A stretch of 41,984 bases of DNA from Afipia sp. 64-13 (GTDB lineage: Bacteria > Pseudomonadota > Alphaproteobacteria > Rhizobiales > Xanthobacteraceae). The translations under genes were made by a program, and so were the position numbers. Where the stretch lies: positions 10,786 to 52,769 of the forward strand of contig MKUJ01000022.1 of assembly GCA_001897755.1 (NCBI GenBank). Direction: 5' to 3'. A model generated the notes under the pieces. That model ran no database searches. It saw only the letters and a list, made by a program, of their open reading frames with translations, and had not been told where the DNA came from. Below are positions 1-8,541 of the stretch, one piece after another (position 1 is the stretch's first letter; each line of letters begins with the position of its first letter).

Positions 1-2
1 CG

Positions 3-1079
3 TTCGCGTTGCTGTTGCCGCAGGCGCGTCAGGCCGGTGCGCTGTTACTGGCGCAGGACGATCCGGCGCAACTGTCGGATCTGCAACTCGATACTGCGCT
101 CGGCTCCGCCGATGGCAGCCATGCCGGTATGGTGATCGAACAGAACGTGGCGCAGGCGCTGGCGGGGGGTGACGCCGATCTTGCGGACAGTTTTGTTGCG
201 CTGGCGCGTGAGCGGGGCGTCTCCATTGCCCCGGCGGTATCGGAGCAGGTCGCCGCCGGGCTCGCTGAACAGAACTCCATGTCGTCCTATGCCCGCCGTT
301 TCAGCCGCGGGCTGGTCACCGGCGAGATCGAGGATGGCGCCAGCCTGTCCGGTACGCTGGTCGGCGATCTGTTCGTGTTCGGCGATATCCGTGACGCGGT
401 GCGCGAGGGCAAACGCCTTGTCACCGGCGAGGAGGCTGACCGTCTGGTGCTCGGACTTGCCGGCGTCGGTCTTGCGGTGACCGCAGCGAGCTATGTCTCC
501 GCGGGCGGCGTGGTGCCGCTGCGGGCGGGGCTCTCGCTCGTCAAGGATGCGCGCAGGGCCGGCCGTCTCGGTGCCGGATTGTCCGCATGGACCGGCCGCG
601 CCGCGCGCGATGTCGTGGACACGCCGATGCTGCGTCAGGCGGTGCAGCGCGTTTCGATCACGCATCCAGGTGAGACCGCGCGAGCGATGAAGGCGGCGTT
701 TCGCGCGGAGAAGGCGGGCGCGCTGGTGCGCCTTGCCAAGGATGTCGGCCGCATCGGCGAGAAGGCGGGCACCAAAGGCGCGCTCGACGTGCTGCGCGTG
801 GCCGACGGCCCGAAGGATGTCGCGCGCGCGGCGCGGCTTGCCGAGTCCAAGGGCAGCCAGACCCGCGCGATCGTCAAGCTGCTCGGCCGCGGCGCGGTGC
901 TGGGCCTGACCGGGCTGTTCAATCTGGCCTGGTGGGTGTTTGCGGCTTTGCTCGCGCTGTTCGGTCTGTTGACCTCGATCAAGGCCGTCATCGAGCGTCT
1001 GACGTGGTGGTGGCTGCGGCGCGCGAAGCGCAAACGCGCGCGGCGCGCCTTCGCGCCGGCGCAGAGCGGGGCTGCATAA
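3..1079 (+). CDS. Hypothetical membrane protein, 5' end outside window
   Basis: The reading frame is open to the left edge, so the true start lies upstream and the TTG at 9 is only the first start-like codon inside the window. About 358 residues are visible. The middle is Ala/Gly/Arg-rich with a moderately hydrophobic stretch near visible residue 150 (LVLGLAGVGLAVTAA). Near the C-terminus there is a strong hydrophobic segment (WWVFAALLALFGLLTSI) followed by a Trp- and Arg/Lys-rich tail, which by the positive-inside rule should lie in the cytoplasm. No enzyme motif is recognised. The family is unknown to me; it resembles conserved hypothetical proteins of Bradyrhizobium-type genomes. The next gene starts 92 bases downstream on the same strand. 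Confidence 0.75.
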   Translation, partial: FALLLPQARQAGALLLAQDDPAQLSDLQLDTALGSADGSHAGMVIEQNVAQALAGGDADLADSFVALARERGVSIAPAVSEQVAAGLAEQNSMSSYARRFSRGLVTGEIEDGASLSGTLVGDLFVFGDIRDAVREGKRLVTGEEADRLVLGLAGVGLAVTAASYVSAGGVVPLRAGLSLVKDARRAGRLGAGLSAWTGRAARDVVDTPMLRQAVQRVSITHPGETARAMKAAFRAEKAGALVRLAKDVGRIGEKAGTKGALDVLRVADGPKDVARAARLAESKGSQTRAIVKLLGRGAVLGLTGLFNLAWWVFAALLALFGLLTSIKAVIERLTWWWLRRAKRKRARRAFAPAQSGAA

Positions 1080-1171
1080 ACACCCTGTCAAGCTCTGGAA
1101 AAAGCTCCGACGCGCGGTTAGAACGTCCCGCCAATCAGATCTCCGATCCCCACTTCATATTGGAATAATCG

Positions 1172-1924
1172 ATGCCGAGCTTTCACAACGGCTCCGTTGA
1201 AATCGCGTATCACGACGAAGGCGAGGGCGATCCGATCGTTCTCGTCCACGGTTTCGCCTCGACCAAGAACGTCAACTGGATCTATCCGAGCTGGATATCG
1301 ACCCTGACCAAAGCCGGGCGCCGCGTCGTCGCGCTCGACAATCGCGGTCATGGCGAGTCGAGCAAGCTGTACGATCCGGAGGAATATCACATCGGCACGA
1401 TGGCCGGCGACGTGCGCGCGCTGATGGATCATCTCGGTATCGATCGCGCCGACATCATGGGCTATTCGCTCGGCTCGCGCATCGCGGCCTATCTGGCGAC
1501 GCGCGATCCGCAGCGTCTGCGCTCGCTGATCATCGCGGGTCTCGGCATGGGCCTGATCGAAGGCGGTGGTCCCGGCGAGAATGTCGCGCTCGCGCTTGAA
1601 GCGGGTTCCATCGACGATGTGACCGATCCCGTCGGCAAGACCTTCCGCGCCTTCGCCGATCAGACACGCTCGGACCGCCGGGCGTTGGCCGCCTGTCTGC
1701 GCGGTTCGCGCCGCCTGATGACGAGGGACGAGGCCGCCACCATCAAGGGGCCGGTGCTGATCGCCGTTGGCACCAAGGATGATGTCGCCGGCTCCCCGCA
1801 TCGGCTCGCCGAGGTCATCACGCAGGCCGAAGTGCTTGATATTCCCGATCGCGATCACATGCGCACCGTGGGCGACCGCGTCTACAAAGAGGGCGTGCTG
1901 GAGTTCCTGGCCCGCAGGCCTTGA
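1172..1924 (+). CDS. Alpha/beta-fold hydrolase
   Basis: A 250-residue alpha/beta hydrolase. The oxyanion region is visible as VLVHGFAS (residues 23-30), the nucleophile elbow as GYSLG with Ser99, a candidate acid Asp in GTKDD (202-203), and the catalytic His in DRDHMR (His228). No signal peptide is seen, so it should be cytoplasmic. The short cap region between Ser99 and the Asp gives no clear substrate; esterase, lactonase or C-C bond hydrolase activity are all possible in this superfamily. It starts with ATG and ends about 130 bases before the cysE start, so it could be cotranscribed with it, but nothing in the sequence links it functionally to cysteine synthesis. Confidence 0.9.
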   Translation: MPSFHNGSVEIAYHDEGEGDPIVLVHGFASTKNVNWIYPSWISTLTKAGRRVVALDNRGHGESSKLYDPEEYHIGTMAGDVRALMDHLGIDRADIMGYSLGSRIAAYLATRDPQRLRSLIIAGLGMGLIEGGGPGENVALALEAGSIDDVTDPVGKTFRAFADQTRSDRRALAACLRGSRRLMTRDEAATIKGPVLIAVGTKDDVAGSPHRLAEVITQAEVLDIPDRDHMRTVGDRVYKEGVLEFLARRP

Positions 1925-2053
1925 ACGAGTTCATCCCTAAGACGAAGAGAATATTATCCCTGTCCGACGCCCATGCAGGATTGCAGGGTTACCGAAGCCC
2001 ACTATGTGGTAGAATTCCGGGCAGATTATTTGCCTCACCACCGGAGCCGCGTC

Positions 2054-2878
2054 ATGGCCAAGCAGCATCTCGATCCGACCGCCGCGCTGTCGACGCTCGA
2101 CCCGGTATGGACACGCATCCGCGATGAGGCGGAGGAGATCGTGCGGCGCGAGCCCGAGCTTGCGACCTTCATCTATTCGACGGTGCTGTATCATGACCGT
2201 CTCGAGGCCGCGGTGGTGCATCGCGTCGCCGACCGACTCGATCATCCGGCGCTGTCGGGCGATCTGATCCGGCAGGCCTACAACGACGCGCTGCGCGACG
2301 ATCCCGATATCGGCAATGCGTTCCGCGCCGATCTCGTCGCGGTCTACGATCGCGACCCGGCGACCTCGCGCTTCATCGATCCGCTGCTCTACTTCAAGGG
2401 CTTCCATGCCATTCAGGCGCATCGCCTCGCGCACTGGCTGTGGAACAAGGGTCGCAAGGATTTCGCGTTCTATATCCAGAGCCGCGCCTCGGCCGCGTTC
2501 CAGACCGACATCAATCCCGCGGCAAGGATCGGGCGCGGCATCTTCCTCGATCACGCCACCGGCTTTGTCGTCGGCGAGACCGCGGTGATCGAGGACGACG
2601 TGTCCATCCTGCACGATGTCACCCTCGGCGGCACCGGCAAGGAGAACGAGGATCGCCATCCGAAGATCCGGCGCGGCGTGATGATCGGCGCGGGCGCAAA
2701 GATTCTGGGCAACATCGAGGTCGGCCATTGCGCGCGCATCGCCGCGGGCTCGGTGGTGGTCAAGCCCGTGCCGCATAACGTCACGGTGGCGGGCGTGCCC
2801 GCGAAAGTGGTCGGTACCGCCGGCTGCGCCGAGCCCTCGCGTACCATGGATCAGATGCTCAACGGCAATGGTCTTTGA
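2054..2878 (+). CDS. cysE: Serine O-acetyltransferase
   Basis: A 274-residue serine acetyltransferase, which makes O-acetylserine from serine and acetyl-CoA as the first step of cysteine synthesis in the cytoplasm. The N-terminal helical domain (about 1-140) is followed by a left-handed beta-helix of hexapeptide repeats (about 150-250). The active-site features of the family are present: Asp152 in TDINPAA, His167 in LDHATG and His202 in DRHPKI, with the LGGTGK loop before it. An ATG at 1973 is also in frame, but the extra 27 residues do not resemble the family N-terminus, so 2054 is preferred. The DUF3126 gene follows about 100 bases downstream; this pairing is common in Rhizobiales. Confidence 0.95.
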   Translation: MAKQHLDPTAALSTLDPVWTRIRDEAEEIVRREPELATFIYSTVLYHDRLEAAVVHRVADRLDHPALSGDLIRQAYNDALRDDPDIGNAFRADLVAVYDRDPATSRFIDPLLYFKGFHAIQAHRLAHWLWNKGRKDFAFYIQSRASAAFQTDINPAARIGRGIFLDHATGFVVGETAVIEDDVSILHDVTLGGTGKENEDRHPKIRRGVMIGAGAKILGNIEVGHCARIAAGSVVVKPVPHNVTVAGVPAKVVGTAGCAEPSRTMDQMLNGNGL

Positions 2879-2974
2879 GGCGCGAACACGCTAGGATTTT
2901 CCCGGATCGGCCGCCTCGCGCGGCCTTGCTGCCGCGCCGGTCGAAGACATCATCATCAATTTCGGGAGAATCTC

Positions 2975-3196
2975 GTGGACGTCACTGAAGTCAGAAAGCT
3001 CGACGCGTATCTGAAGCGCCTGTTCGGCAATCCGAAGATTCGCGTGGTGCCGCGTCCCAAGAAAGACGATTCCGCTGAAGTTTATATTGGCGAGGAATTC
3101 ATCGGCGTGCTGTTCGTCGATGACGAGGACGACGACCGCTCCTATCAGTTCCAGATGGCGATCCTCGATACCGATCTCGAAGACAACGAAGACTGA
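2975..3196 (+). CDS. DUF3126 family small acidic protein
   Basis: A 73-residue acidic protein with a GTG start and a purine-rich ribosome binding site (GGGAGA, 2964-2969). It reads as a compact alpha/beta fold with a very acidic second half (DDEDDD at about 50-55 and an LEDNED end). It matches what I know of the DUF3126 family, which is found in Rhizobiales next to cysE. Its function is unknown. The position directly after cysE suggests a possible role linked to cysteine synthesis, but this is inference from gene order only. Confidence 0.85.
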   Translation: MDVTEVRKLDAYLKRLFGNPKIRVVPRPKKDDSAEVYIGEEFIGVLFVDDEDDDRSYQFQMAILDTDLEDNED

Positions 3197-3205
3197 TTTC
3201 TTTCC

Positions 3206-3382
3206 GGTCGTCCCGGCGCAAGCCGGGAGCCACCAGCCCTTCTTTGGCGATCATGTCCGACGGAGCATGCCGATCCGTCATGGCCGGGCTTGACCCGGCC
3301 ATCCACGTCTTTCTTCATGCGTTCATAATTTTAAAAGTGCCGACTGGGGTGATGGTCCCGGTCTGCGCCGGGACGACGACTG
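3206..3382. repeat. Cluster of intergenic palindromic repeat elements
   Basis: Three short inverted-repeat elements lie together between the DUF3126 gene and the convergent gene that ends at 3387: one at about 3206-3240 (TCCCGGCGCAAGCCGGGA), one at 3276-3312 (GGCCGGGCTTGACCCGGCC followed by ATCCACGTCTT), and one at about 3355-3382 (CCCGGTCTGCGCCGGGA). All form GC hairpins. The middle one belongs to the same family as the copies near 5.3, 16.4, 22.4, 25.4 and 41.3 kb. A short AT-rich stretch separates the second and third elements. Confidence 0.75.
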
Positions 3383-3386
3383 AAGC

Positions 3387-4088
3387 TCAGCCGTGCGCCC
3401 CGCGCATTCGCACCACAAGCTGTCCGATCGCCGCCGCCACCTCGCGCCACTGGCCGAGCCATGCGCGCGGAAAGCGGAAATTCAGATCGGCGCCCTCGAT
3501 CCGCAATTCGGTGAAGCACATGCCTGGCGTGGCGGCATCGCGCGTACAGCGCGCGACGAACGATTCCGCGCTCGCCAGATCCTCGCCCGCATAGGGTGTG
3601 GTCTCTCGGAACGCGCGCCATGTCAGCCCGTCCTCGACCGCCGTCGCATTTGCTTCCAGATAACGCGGATAGATCGCGTTGATCCGCTCCTCCGGCGAGA
3701 TTGCGCCGTGATGCGCGGCGATCGATAGGAAAATCCGGTCGATCGGCTGCGCTTCGGCTTTCACCGTGGCGGCGGTGACGTGCCTCGGCGCCTGCGGCGA
3801 GTCCAGCGACGGGTAGAGGAACCCGAGATCGACCCGCTCCTGCGGGCCGGTGCGTTTTTGGAGTTTCACCCGGATCGATTTCGTCGGCACGTTGAACAGC
3901 GTGTTGCCGATCGTCACCGGCAGGCGATCCGGATCGCTCGCGCGCTCGCCGTGCCAGGTCGGCCACAACAGATAGACGATCGCGGCCAGCGCGCAGGCGC
4001 CGATCGCGCCCGAGGCCAGCAGCGGGGCAAGGTGGTGGCGGCGCGCGGGACGGCGGCGTGAGCGCGAGCGGGCAGTCGTCATTGTCAT
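3387..4088 (-). CDS. Hypothetical protein with N-terminal membrane anchor
   Basis: A 233-residue protein. An Arg-rich N-terminus (residues 6-17) precedes one hydrophobic segment (about 22-42, ending VYLLW), the arrangement of a type II anchor with the rest in the periplasm. The remaining part has no motif I recognise; it contains isolated Cys residues near 185 and 194 that could pair after export. ATG codons at 4088 and 4082 are both possible starts and neither has a strong ribosome binding site. It is divergent from the small membrane protein gene at 4294, with a CtrA-type box between them. Function unknown. Confidence 0.8.
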   Translation of the reverse strand: MTMTTARSRSRRRPARRHHLAPLLASGAIGACALAAIVYLLWPTWHGERASDPDRLPVTIGNTLFNVPTKSIRVKLQKRTGPQERVDLGFLYPSLDSPQAPRHVTAATVKAEAQPIDRIFLSIAAHHGAISPEERINAIYPRYLEANATAVEDGLTWRAFRETTPYAGEDLASAESFVARCTRDAATPGMCFTELRIEGADLNFRFPRAWLGQWREVAAAIGQLVVRMRGAHG

Positions 4089-4213
4089 GAGGGCGGCGGA
4101 TTCCGGAACGGACAGCGGCGCGAATCAAACCGCAGTATGCCACGGCGAGGGGTGCTCCAGTGCGCAAGCCGGCCGGTTCCCCGCATCCGGCCCTGCGCTG
4201 AGCACGTGCGGCG

Positions 4214-4229
4214 TTAACCTTTTTTTAAG
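4214..4229 (+). promoter_or_regulatory. Candidate CtrA-type box (TTAA-N7-TTAAG)
   Basis: TTAA at 4214-4217, a 7-base spacer, then TTAAG at 4225-4229. The alphaproteobacterial CtrA consensus is TTAA-N7-TTAAC, so one base differs. It lies 65 bases upstream of the ATG at 4294, in the gap between divergent genes. Confidence 0.4.
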
Positions 4230-4293
4230 GATAAAGTGGCGCGCGGCGCGGCATTTTGCGAAGCGTGACGAACCCTCACGGAAGGTTGGTCCG

Positions 4294-4623
4294 ATGACGC
4301 CGGAAGCCCTCAATTCGTTTTTCTCGCTGATGATCGGATTTGCCTTCGCCGGCGCATTGAGCAGCGGCTATCAGGCGCTGGCGGACCGCCCCGCGGGCTT
4401 CGGCCTGCTGGCGCAGGACGCCGCCACCAAGGCCTTCGCTGCGGTGCCGTTTCTGGCGTTCGCGGCGCCCTTTATCATCATGCGCAACACCGTGCGCGGC
4501 CGGCAGGTCGAGCGGCGGCGTATTGCATTCGTGGCGATGGCGACGATCATCGCCGGCTTCTGGAGCCTGATGTCGGGCACCTGCATGCTGACGATCCTGC
4601 AGGCGACCGGGCTGTTCGTCTGA
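4294..4623 (+). CDS. Small membrane protein, probable DUF6949 family
   Basis: A 109-residue protein with three hydrophobic stretches (about 7-27, 48-62 and 77-105), so likely an integral inner-membrane protein. It resembles the DUF6949 family of Rhizobiales; the name is from memory and moderately sure. The frame is open upstream to 4087, but the ATG at 4294, preceded by GGAAGGTTGG, gives the N-terminus MTPEALNSFF that fits the family. A CtrA-type box lies upstream. Function unknown. Confidence 0.85.
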   Translation: MTPEALNSFFSLMIGFAFAGALSSGYQALADRPAGFGLLAQDAATKAFAAVPFLAFAAPFIIMRNTVRGRQVERRRIAFVAMATIIAGFWSLMSGTCMLTILQATGLFV

Positions 4624-4751
4624 TCGCGGTGTCTGTCGCGCGCTCATCGCAGCGTCATCCCTAGAGACGCATCACTTCGCCGGATGCATAGGCGCAGCTC
4701 TCGCCATCGCGGCCTCATTCATGGCATGGTCTGCCGCGAAAGGAGACCCCG

Positions 4752-5282
4752 ATGTCGATCTACGAGCTTGATGGTGTCGCGCCGCAATTGCCTGCTGACG
4801 GGCAGTATTTCATCGCCGATTCCGCGCAGGTGATCGGTCAAGTCCGGCTCGGCGCCAATGCCAGCGTGTGGTTCGGCAGTGTGATCCGCGGCGACAACGA
4901 ACCGATCGAGATCGGCGAAGGCTCCAGCGTGCAGGACAATTGCACCCTTCACACCGATCCCGGTTTTCCGCTGGTCGTCCGCGCGAACTGCTCGGTCGGC
5001 CACAACGCCATCCTGCACGGCTGCACCATCGGCGAGTGGTCGCTGATCGGCATGGGCGCGATCGTGATGAACGGCGCGAAGCTCGGCAGGGGCTGCGTCG
5101 TCGGCGCCGGCTCGATCATCCCTGAGGGCAAGGAATTTCCGGACCGCTCGTTGATCGTCGGCGCGCCGGGACGCGTGATCCGCACGCTGACCGAAGAGCA
5201 GGTCACGGCGTTGACCCGCGGCGCGCCGCGCTATGTGAAGAACAGCCAGCGCTTCAAGGCCGGGCTGAAGAAGATCGGTTGA
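4752..5282 (+). CDS. Gamma-carbonic anhydrase family protein
   Basis: A 176-residue left-handed beta-helix protein of the gamma-carbonic anhydrase / YrdA / PaaY group. The three histidines that bind metal in this family are present: His67 in CTLHTD, His84 and His89 in VGHNAILHG. Hexapeptide repeats run from about residue 22 to 125, followed by the C-terminal helix. The protein is cytoplasmic and expected to be trimeric, with sites at subunit interfaces. Whether it is an active carbonic anhydrase or an acyl-related relative cannot be told from sequence. The ATG follows AAAGGAGACCCCG, a good ribosome binding site. Confidence 0.92.
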   Translation: MSIYELDGVAPQLPADGQYFIADSAQVIGQVRLGANASVWFGSVIRGDNEPIEIGEGSSVQDNCTLHTDPGFPLVVRANCSVGHNAILHGCTIGEWSLIGMGAIVMNGAKLGRGCVVGAGSIIPEGKEFPDRSLIVGAPGRVIRTLTEEQVTALTRGAPRYVKNSQRFKAGLKKIG

Positions 5283-5335
5283 GCGCCGCGATCAGAGTCT
5301 CGTGCGTAAAGTGAGGCAGTGGCATTCGTTTGAAC

Positions 5336-5423
5336 CGTCATGCCCGGGCTTGTCCCGGGCATCCACGTCTTTGCGAAATATCTTTAAGCGCGTGGATGGC
5401 CGGAATAAATCCGGCCATGACGA
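5336..5423. repeat. Paired inverted repeat (GTCATGCCCGGGC... family)
   Basis: Two inverted elements face each other: GCCCGGGCTTGTCCCGGGC plus ATCCACGTCTT at the left, and CGTGGATGGCCGG...CCGGCCATGACG at the right. The whole 88-base unit can fold into a long hairpin. It sits between the ends of two convergent genes (5282 and 5534). Confidence 0.75.
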
Positions 5424-5533
5424 CTGTAACAAGCCGCGGATATCCGGAACTCTTTGAGTCGGATTTTCAGGACTCGCGGGCGCCGATCCCGAGCGGCCAG
5501 CATCTGCGGGCTCTTGCCTGTCAGCGATCAAGA

Positions 5534-6226
5534 TCAGACGTGCGGCGTTTCGATGCGGCTCGACCAATCCTCGGTTTTGCCCGAGGCGAGACGCGCGTCG
5601 GCAAGGCGCTTCCAGCTTTCCGGCAGGCCGGGCAGCGCCGCAAGCTCGGCGAGCGCAAGGCGGTTCATCCTGTCGTGATAGAGCAGGTGCGATACCCGTG
5701 CGAGCGTCCAGCCGGGATGCGGCCGCGCGATCAGAACGCCGCGATCGCCCGCCGTCATGATGCCGGGCTCGCTCACCCTGAAGTACCAGCCGGTGCGGCC
5801 GCTCTCCTGTACCCGCCAGGCCATATCGGCCACGTCGAAGCGCATGTTGAGCTTCCAGCACGGCTGGCGGCCCTGACTGACCTCGACCAGCGCGGAGCCG
5901 ATCCGCCAGTGGTCGCCGAGACACAGGTCGGCTTCGCAGGCGCCGCTGATGACGAGGTTCTCGCCGAACGCGCCGGGACGGAAGCGATCGGCGCGGTCCG
6001 GCAGTTCGCCCGCCCATGTCGCGAAATGCGAAATCGAATAAGCGTGGATCGCCTTGTGCGGTCCGCCGTGATGCCTGCGGTCGGCCTGCTCGTCGCCATC
6101 GAGGCCGAGCTGGCTCGCGGCAAGCGGGCCATCGATCTTGCGCTTGTCAATGGCGCTGAGCGCTCCTGTGGAGCCGAGAGGCGCGGCGTGGCCGATGCGC
6201 AGTTCGAGCACGTTGAATTCGGCCAT
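5534..6226 (-). CDS. MOSC domain-containing protein
   Basis: A 230-residue MOSC-domain protein of the YiiM type. The family is linked to molybdenum cofactor sulfur carriage and to reduction of N-hydroxylated compounds. Visible signs are the N-terminal GDEQADRRHHGGPHKAI segment (44-60), the PGAFGENL motif (84-91), and the conserved Cys123 in SQGRQPCWKLNMRF. The C-terminal quarter carries the helical region seen in YiiM relatives. The frame stays open upstream to 7216, but the ATG at 6226 is preceded by GATGAGGAC and gives the family N-terminus MAEFNVLEL; the upstream part is a shadow of the protease gene. Cytoplasmic. Confidence 0.92.
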   Translation of the reverse strand: MAEFNVLELRIGHAAPLGSTGALSAIDKRKIDGPLAASQLGLDGDEQADRRHHGGPHKAIHAYSISHFATWAGELPDRADRFRPGAFGENLVISGACEADLCLGDHWRIGSALVEVSQGRQPCWKLNMRFDVADMAWRVQESGRTGWYFRVSEPGIMTAGDRGVLIARPHPGWTLARVSHLLYHDRMNRLALAELAALPGLPESWKRLADARLASGKTEDWSSRIETPHV

Positions 6227-6468
6227 CGCGACGTCCTCATCTGCGCGGCAGTTGCAATCGGACCGACATTGCGCAGCGCGCACGCGAATTTCAATACGGG
6301 ATGATGAAGCCCCCGCATGCGCCGATGGAGGAAGCGGGCCGGCTTGCGGCGTGCGTCCCGCAAAAAGGGGTGCGGCCAGCTCCTTGGGGGAGGAACTGGC
6401 CGCGCGCGATCCGGTCGGGACGGGGAGGGGTGGGGATGTGACCGGTCGCGAGTCTCCGTGTCGTTTGT

Positions 6469-7131
6469 TCAGCGCGAGCTTGCGGTGGCGATGGCGGGCC
6501 GCGAGTCGCCGAGCGAGACCCACGTGTTCGGATCGGCCTGCGACTGCCGTTTGACGAAGCGGTAGCCGGTCTCGGTCCAGGCCACGACTTCCTCGTTCTG
6601 GTTGTCGAGCACGAACTCGCCCTTGTCGGTCTTTACGGTCAGCACGGCGTGGCCTTCGCCCTTCTTGTCGCGCACCACCGTCACCAGCAGCGCCTCGCGC
6701 GGCCAGCCGGCGTCGATCAGCATCTTGCGCTTGAGCAGGACATAGTCCTCGCAGTCGCCGTAGCCGTCGGTGGGATAGGACCACTTTTCGATGACGCCCC
6801 AATGATCCATGTCGGTCATCGGCTTCACCGTTTCGTTGACCCAGCGATTGACGCGGACGAGATCCTTCCAGGCGGTCTGCGTCATCACGATGTCGCGCGG
6901 TTGCGATGCGCTGCCGCTGCATTCGCCGGGATTGTCGGCGCAGAATTCGATCCAGCCGATCGGCGCGCGTGCGGTGTCGCCGAGACTGGCGTACAGCACA
7001 TGCTGATTGGCGGCGGTGCGTGTCTGCGTCGCAGGACCGGCCTGCGCGGAAGACAATCCGATCAGGCCGCCGAGCAGCGCCAGCCCGATATATCGAAGTC
7101 CCGAATACCCCTGTCCACGAGTGGAAAACAT
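6469..7131 (-). CDS. Transglutaminase-like cysteine protease (BTLCP)
   Basis: A 220-residue exported protein of the bacterial transglutaminase-like cysteine proteinase family (COG3672). An N-terminal hydrophobic signal (about 11-31, ending SSAQAG) should direct it to the periplasm. The catalytic triad is visible: Cys127 in YGDCEDY, His161 in GEGHAVL and Asp176 in FVLDNQ. In Pseudomonas the relative LapG cleaves an adhesin under c-di-GMP control, but here no LapD or large adhesin gene is nearby, so this role is only possible. The start at 7131 has GGGGGCC before it; an ATG at 7164 and a GTG at 7170 are in frame but lack a ribosome binding site. Confidence 0.9.
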   Translation of the reverse strand: MFSTRGQGYSGLRYIGLALLGGLIGLSSAQAGPATQTRTAANQHVLYASLGDTARAPIGWIEFCADNPGECSGSASQPRDIVMTQTAWKDLVRVNRWVNETVKPMTDMDHWGVIEKWSYPTDGYGDCEDYVLLKRKMLIDAGWPREALLVTVVRDKKGEGHAVLTVKTDKGEFVLDNQNEEVVAWTETGYRFVKRQSQADPNTWVSLGDSRPAIATASSR

Positions 7132-7195
7132 TGTGGCCCCCGTTTTTCTTGTTGGGACCATCATTCGCACGGAGGATTTGCGTCGCAGCTAAGTT

Positions 7196-7312
7196 GGCAA
7201 AGTAAAGTCGAGACAAATCAAAGTAAAAACTGGCGACATATCGAGATATACTTGAATAAAAACTGCTTCAAATTTGAGATAATCGTATTTGATTCAAATT
7301 TTATCGATTGCC
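7196..7312. other. AT-rich intergenic stretch
   Basis: The 332-base gap 7132-7463 has no gene. Its central part is strikingly AT-rich for this genome, with several TTTGAT/ATCAAA and TTCAAATTTGA segments. It lies upstream of the cysteine protease gene and downstream of the PilZ gene (both on the minus strand), so it is probably the protease promoter region. No clean -35/-10 pair could be chosen. Confidence 0.4.
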
Positions 7313-7463
7313 GGCCAAGTCGCTGAAAACATGGGGACGTTGCGCGCCGCTGGGCCATTCGAGGCGCGCGGCGGTGGTGCCGGAAAACGACAAAGGCGGC
7401 GGGCCGGACCGGCGCGCCGCCTCAAGGGCAAGGGAAAAGCAGGATTTTGCTAACCGCGCGGAT

Positions 7464-8081
7464 TTACCGGGCGGTGACGTTGTCTTCGACTGTGTCGGCG
7501 GACTGCGGATGAGCGAACTCGATGGCGAAGCCTTCTTCGAGCTTGCGGATCACCCGCGCGGGCACCCGGCCGAGCGTCACGGGCGTACCGACGTCGGGTT
7601 TGATCTCCGCCGAGATCGCTGCGCCCGACAGCGACAGGTCGATGATCCGGCACGGGATCTGCCGGCCGTCCTCGAATTTCAGCCAGCCGCTGGCGTTGCG
7701 CGGCGCGCCGCGCTCGTGGCGGCGATCTTCCGGCAAATTGAGAATTTCGCGGTTGGCGAGCCAGGTGAGCTGGGCGGCCAGTTTCTCGCGCTTGCGCGGC
7801 GTCGCGCCCACCGTCATGGCGAAGCCGTTGTCGAGCAGGCGGGTGATCTTGCCCTCGACACGGCCGATATGATCGAGATAGGCGACGACGCGCTCGCCGA
7901 CGGTGCCGATGCCGGGCGCCAGCATGGCCAGCCCGCCGGGCGACATGTTGATCACCTGGCAGGGGAATTCACGCCGGTCGGACAGCATGTAGCGGCCCAG
8001 CAGATGAACCTTCACCCGCTGAAAGCGCCGCCGTTCCTCGGCGACCGGGTGAATTATCGTTTTCCTTTGTAGCAACGCCAT
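7464..8081 (-). CDS. Tandem PilZ domain protein
   Basis: A 205-residue cytoplasmic protein that looks like two PilZ domains in tandem. The first begins with the c-di-GMP binding signature RRRFQR (17-22) and has NMSPGG (about 45-50). The second starts near residue 115 with RRHER and carries DLSLSGA, close to the D/N-x-S-x-x-G pattern of PilZ. PilZ domains bind c-di-GMP and transmit it to motility, polysaccharide or adhesion machinery. The first domain keeps both halves of the motif; the second has a weaker Arg motif and may have lost ligand binding. The frame is open further upstream to 8336, but MALLQRKTII at 8081 is the likely start. Confidence 0.85.
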   Translation of the reverse strand: MALLQRKTIIHPVAEERRRFQRVKVHLLGRYMLSDRREFPCQVINMSPGGLAMLAPGIGTVGERVVAYLDHIGRVEGKITRLLDNGFAMTVGATPRKREKLAAQLTWLANREILNLPEDRRHERGAPRNASGWLKFEDGRQIPCRIIDLSLSGAAISAEIKPDVGTPVTLGRVPARVIRKLEEGFAIEFAHPQSADTVEDNVTAR

Positions 8082-8215
8082 CTCGCACCGGCCGGCCGCT
8101 GGATCGGTAGGAGCAAACCATAGAAGCGGTAGGGTTAATGCGGCGTTAGCGGTGCTGCCCGGCTGCCTGACGCGCGGCGGTGTCCGGACCGGCGGGCCGC
8201 CATGACAGCCATGCA

Positions 8216-8241
8216 GGAACCCGTCCGGGACGTCATTTGTT
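8216..8241 (+). promoter_or_regulatory. Candidate EcfG-type promoter
   Basis: GGAAC at 8216-8220, a 17-base spacer, then TGTT at 8238-8241. The alphaproteobacterial general stress sigma factor EcfG recognises GGAAC-N16/17-CGTT, so one base of the -10 element differs. It lies 36 bases upstream of the gene at 8278. Confidence 0.3.
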
Positions 8242-8277
8242 TCGCTGACAGGACAGGACGAACGAAAGAACGCACCG

Positions 8278-8541
8278 ATGGCCGAGAGATTCGAAATTCC
8301 CGCCGACTTCACCGTCGAAAAGATCCAGATCACCATGGGCGCGCTTTATTTGTGCCTGGAGCACGCGATGGCTCACATCGCGAAGGCCGAGGGCGGGGCG
8401 GCGGCCGCCGCATTCCAGCGCGAGTTGGTGACGGGACTCAAAAATGGCGACATCGACATGTCGCTGCTCGACGACGCGAGGACGTTCGATTTCGTCGTGC
8501 CGCTGGTCGAAAGGCTGGCCGCGGCCGAGTTTGCGAATTAG
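8278..8541 (+). CDS. Small hypothetical protein (87 aa)
   Basis: An 87-residue cytoplasmic protein with no recognised motif. It is predicted by eye to be mostly helical (residues 12-50 and 62-85) with an alanine-rich centre. It starts with ATG at 8278 and ends in a stop codon that overlaps the stop of the convergent PAS gene (TTAG read on both strands at 8538-8541). A possible EcfG-type promoter lies just upstream, which would make it a stress-induced gene; that is inference from one imperfect motif. Codon use fits the neighbours, which supports it being real. Confidence 0.7.
   Translation: MAERFEIPADFTVEKIQITMGALYLCLEHAMAHIAKAEGGAAAAAFQRELVTGLKNGDIDMSLLDDARTFDFVVPLVERLAAAEFAN

Noticed and set aside
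5534-7216. A single 560-residue frame that runs across the MOSC gene and the cysteine-protease gene, as if a fusion.
   Set aside because: Only the C-terminal 230 residues (from 6226) resemble a protein family; the upstream part is the antisense-frame shadow of the protease gene and is low-complexity.
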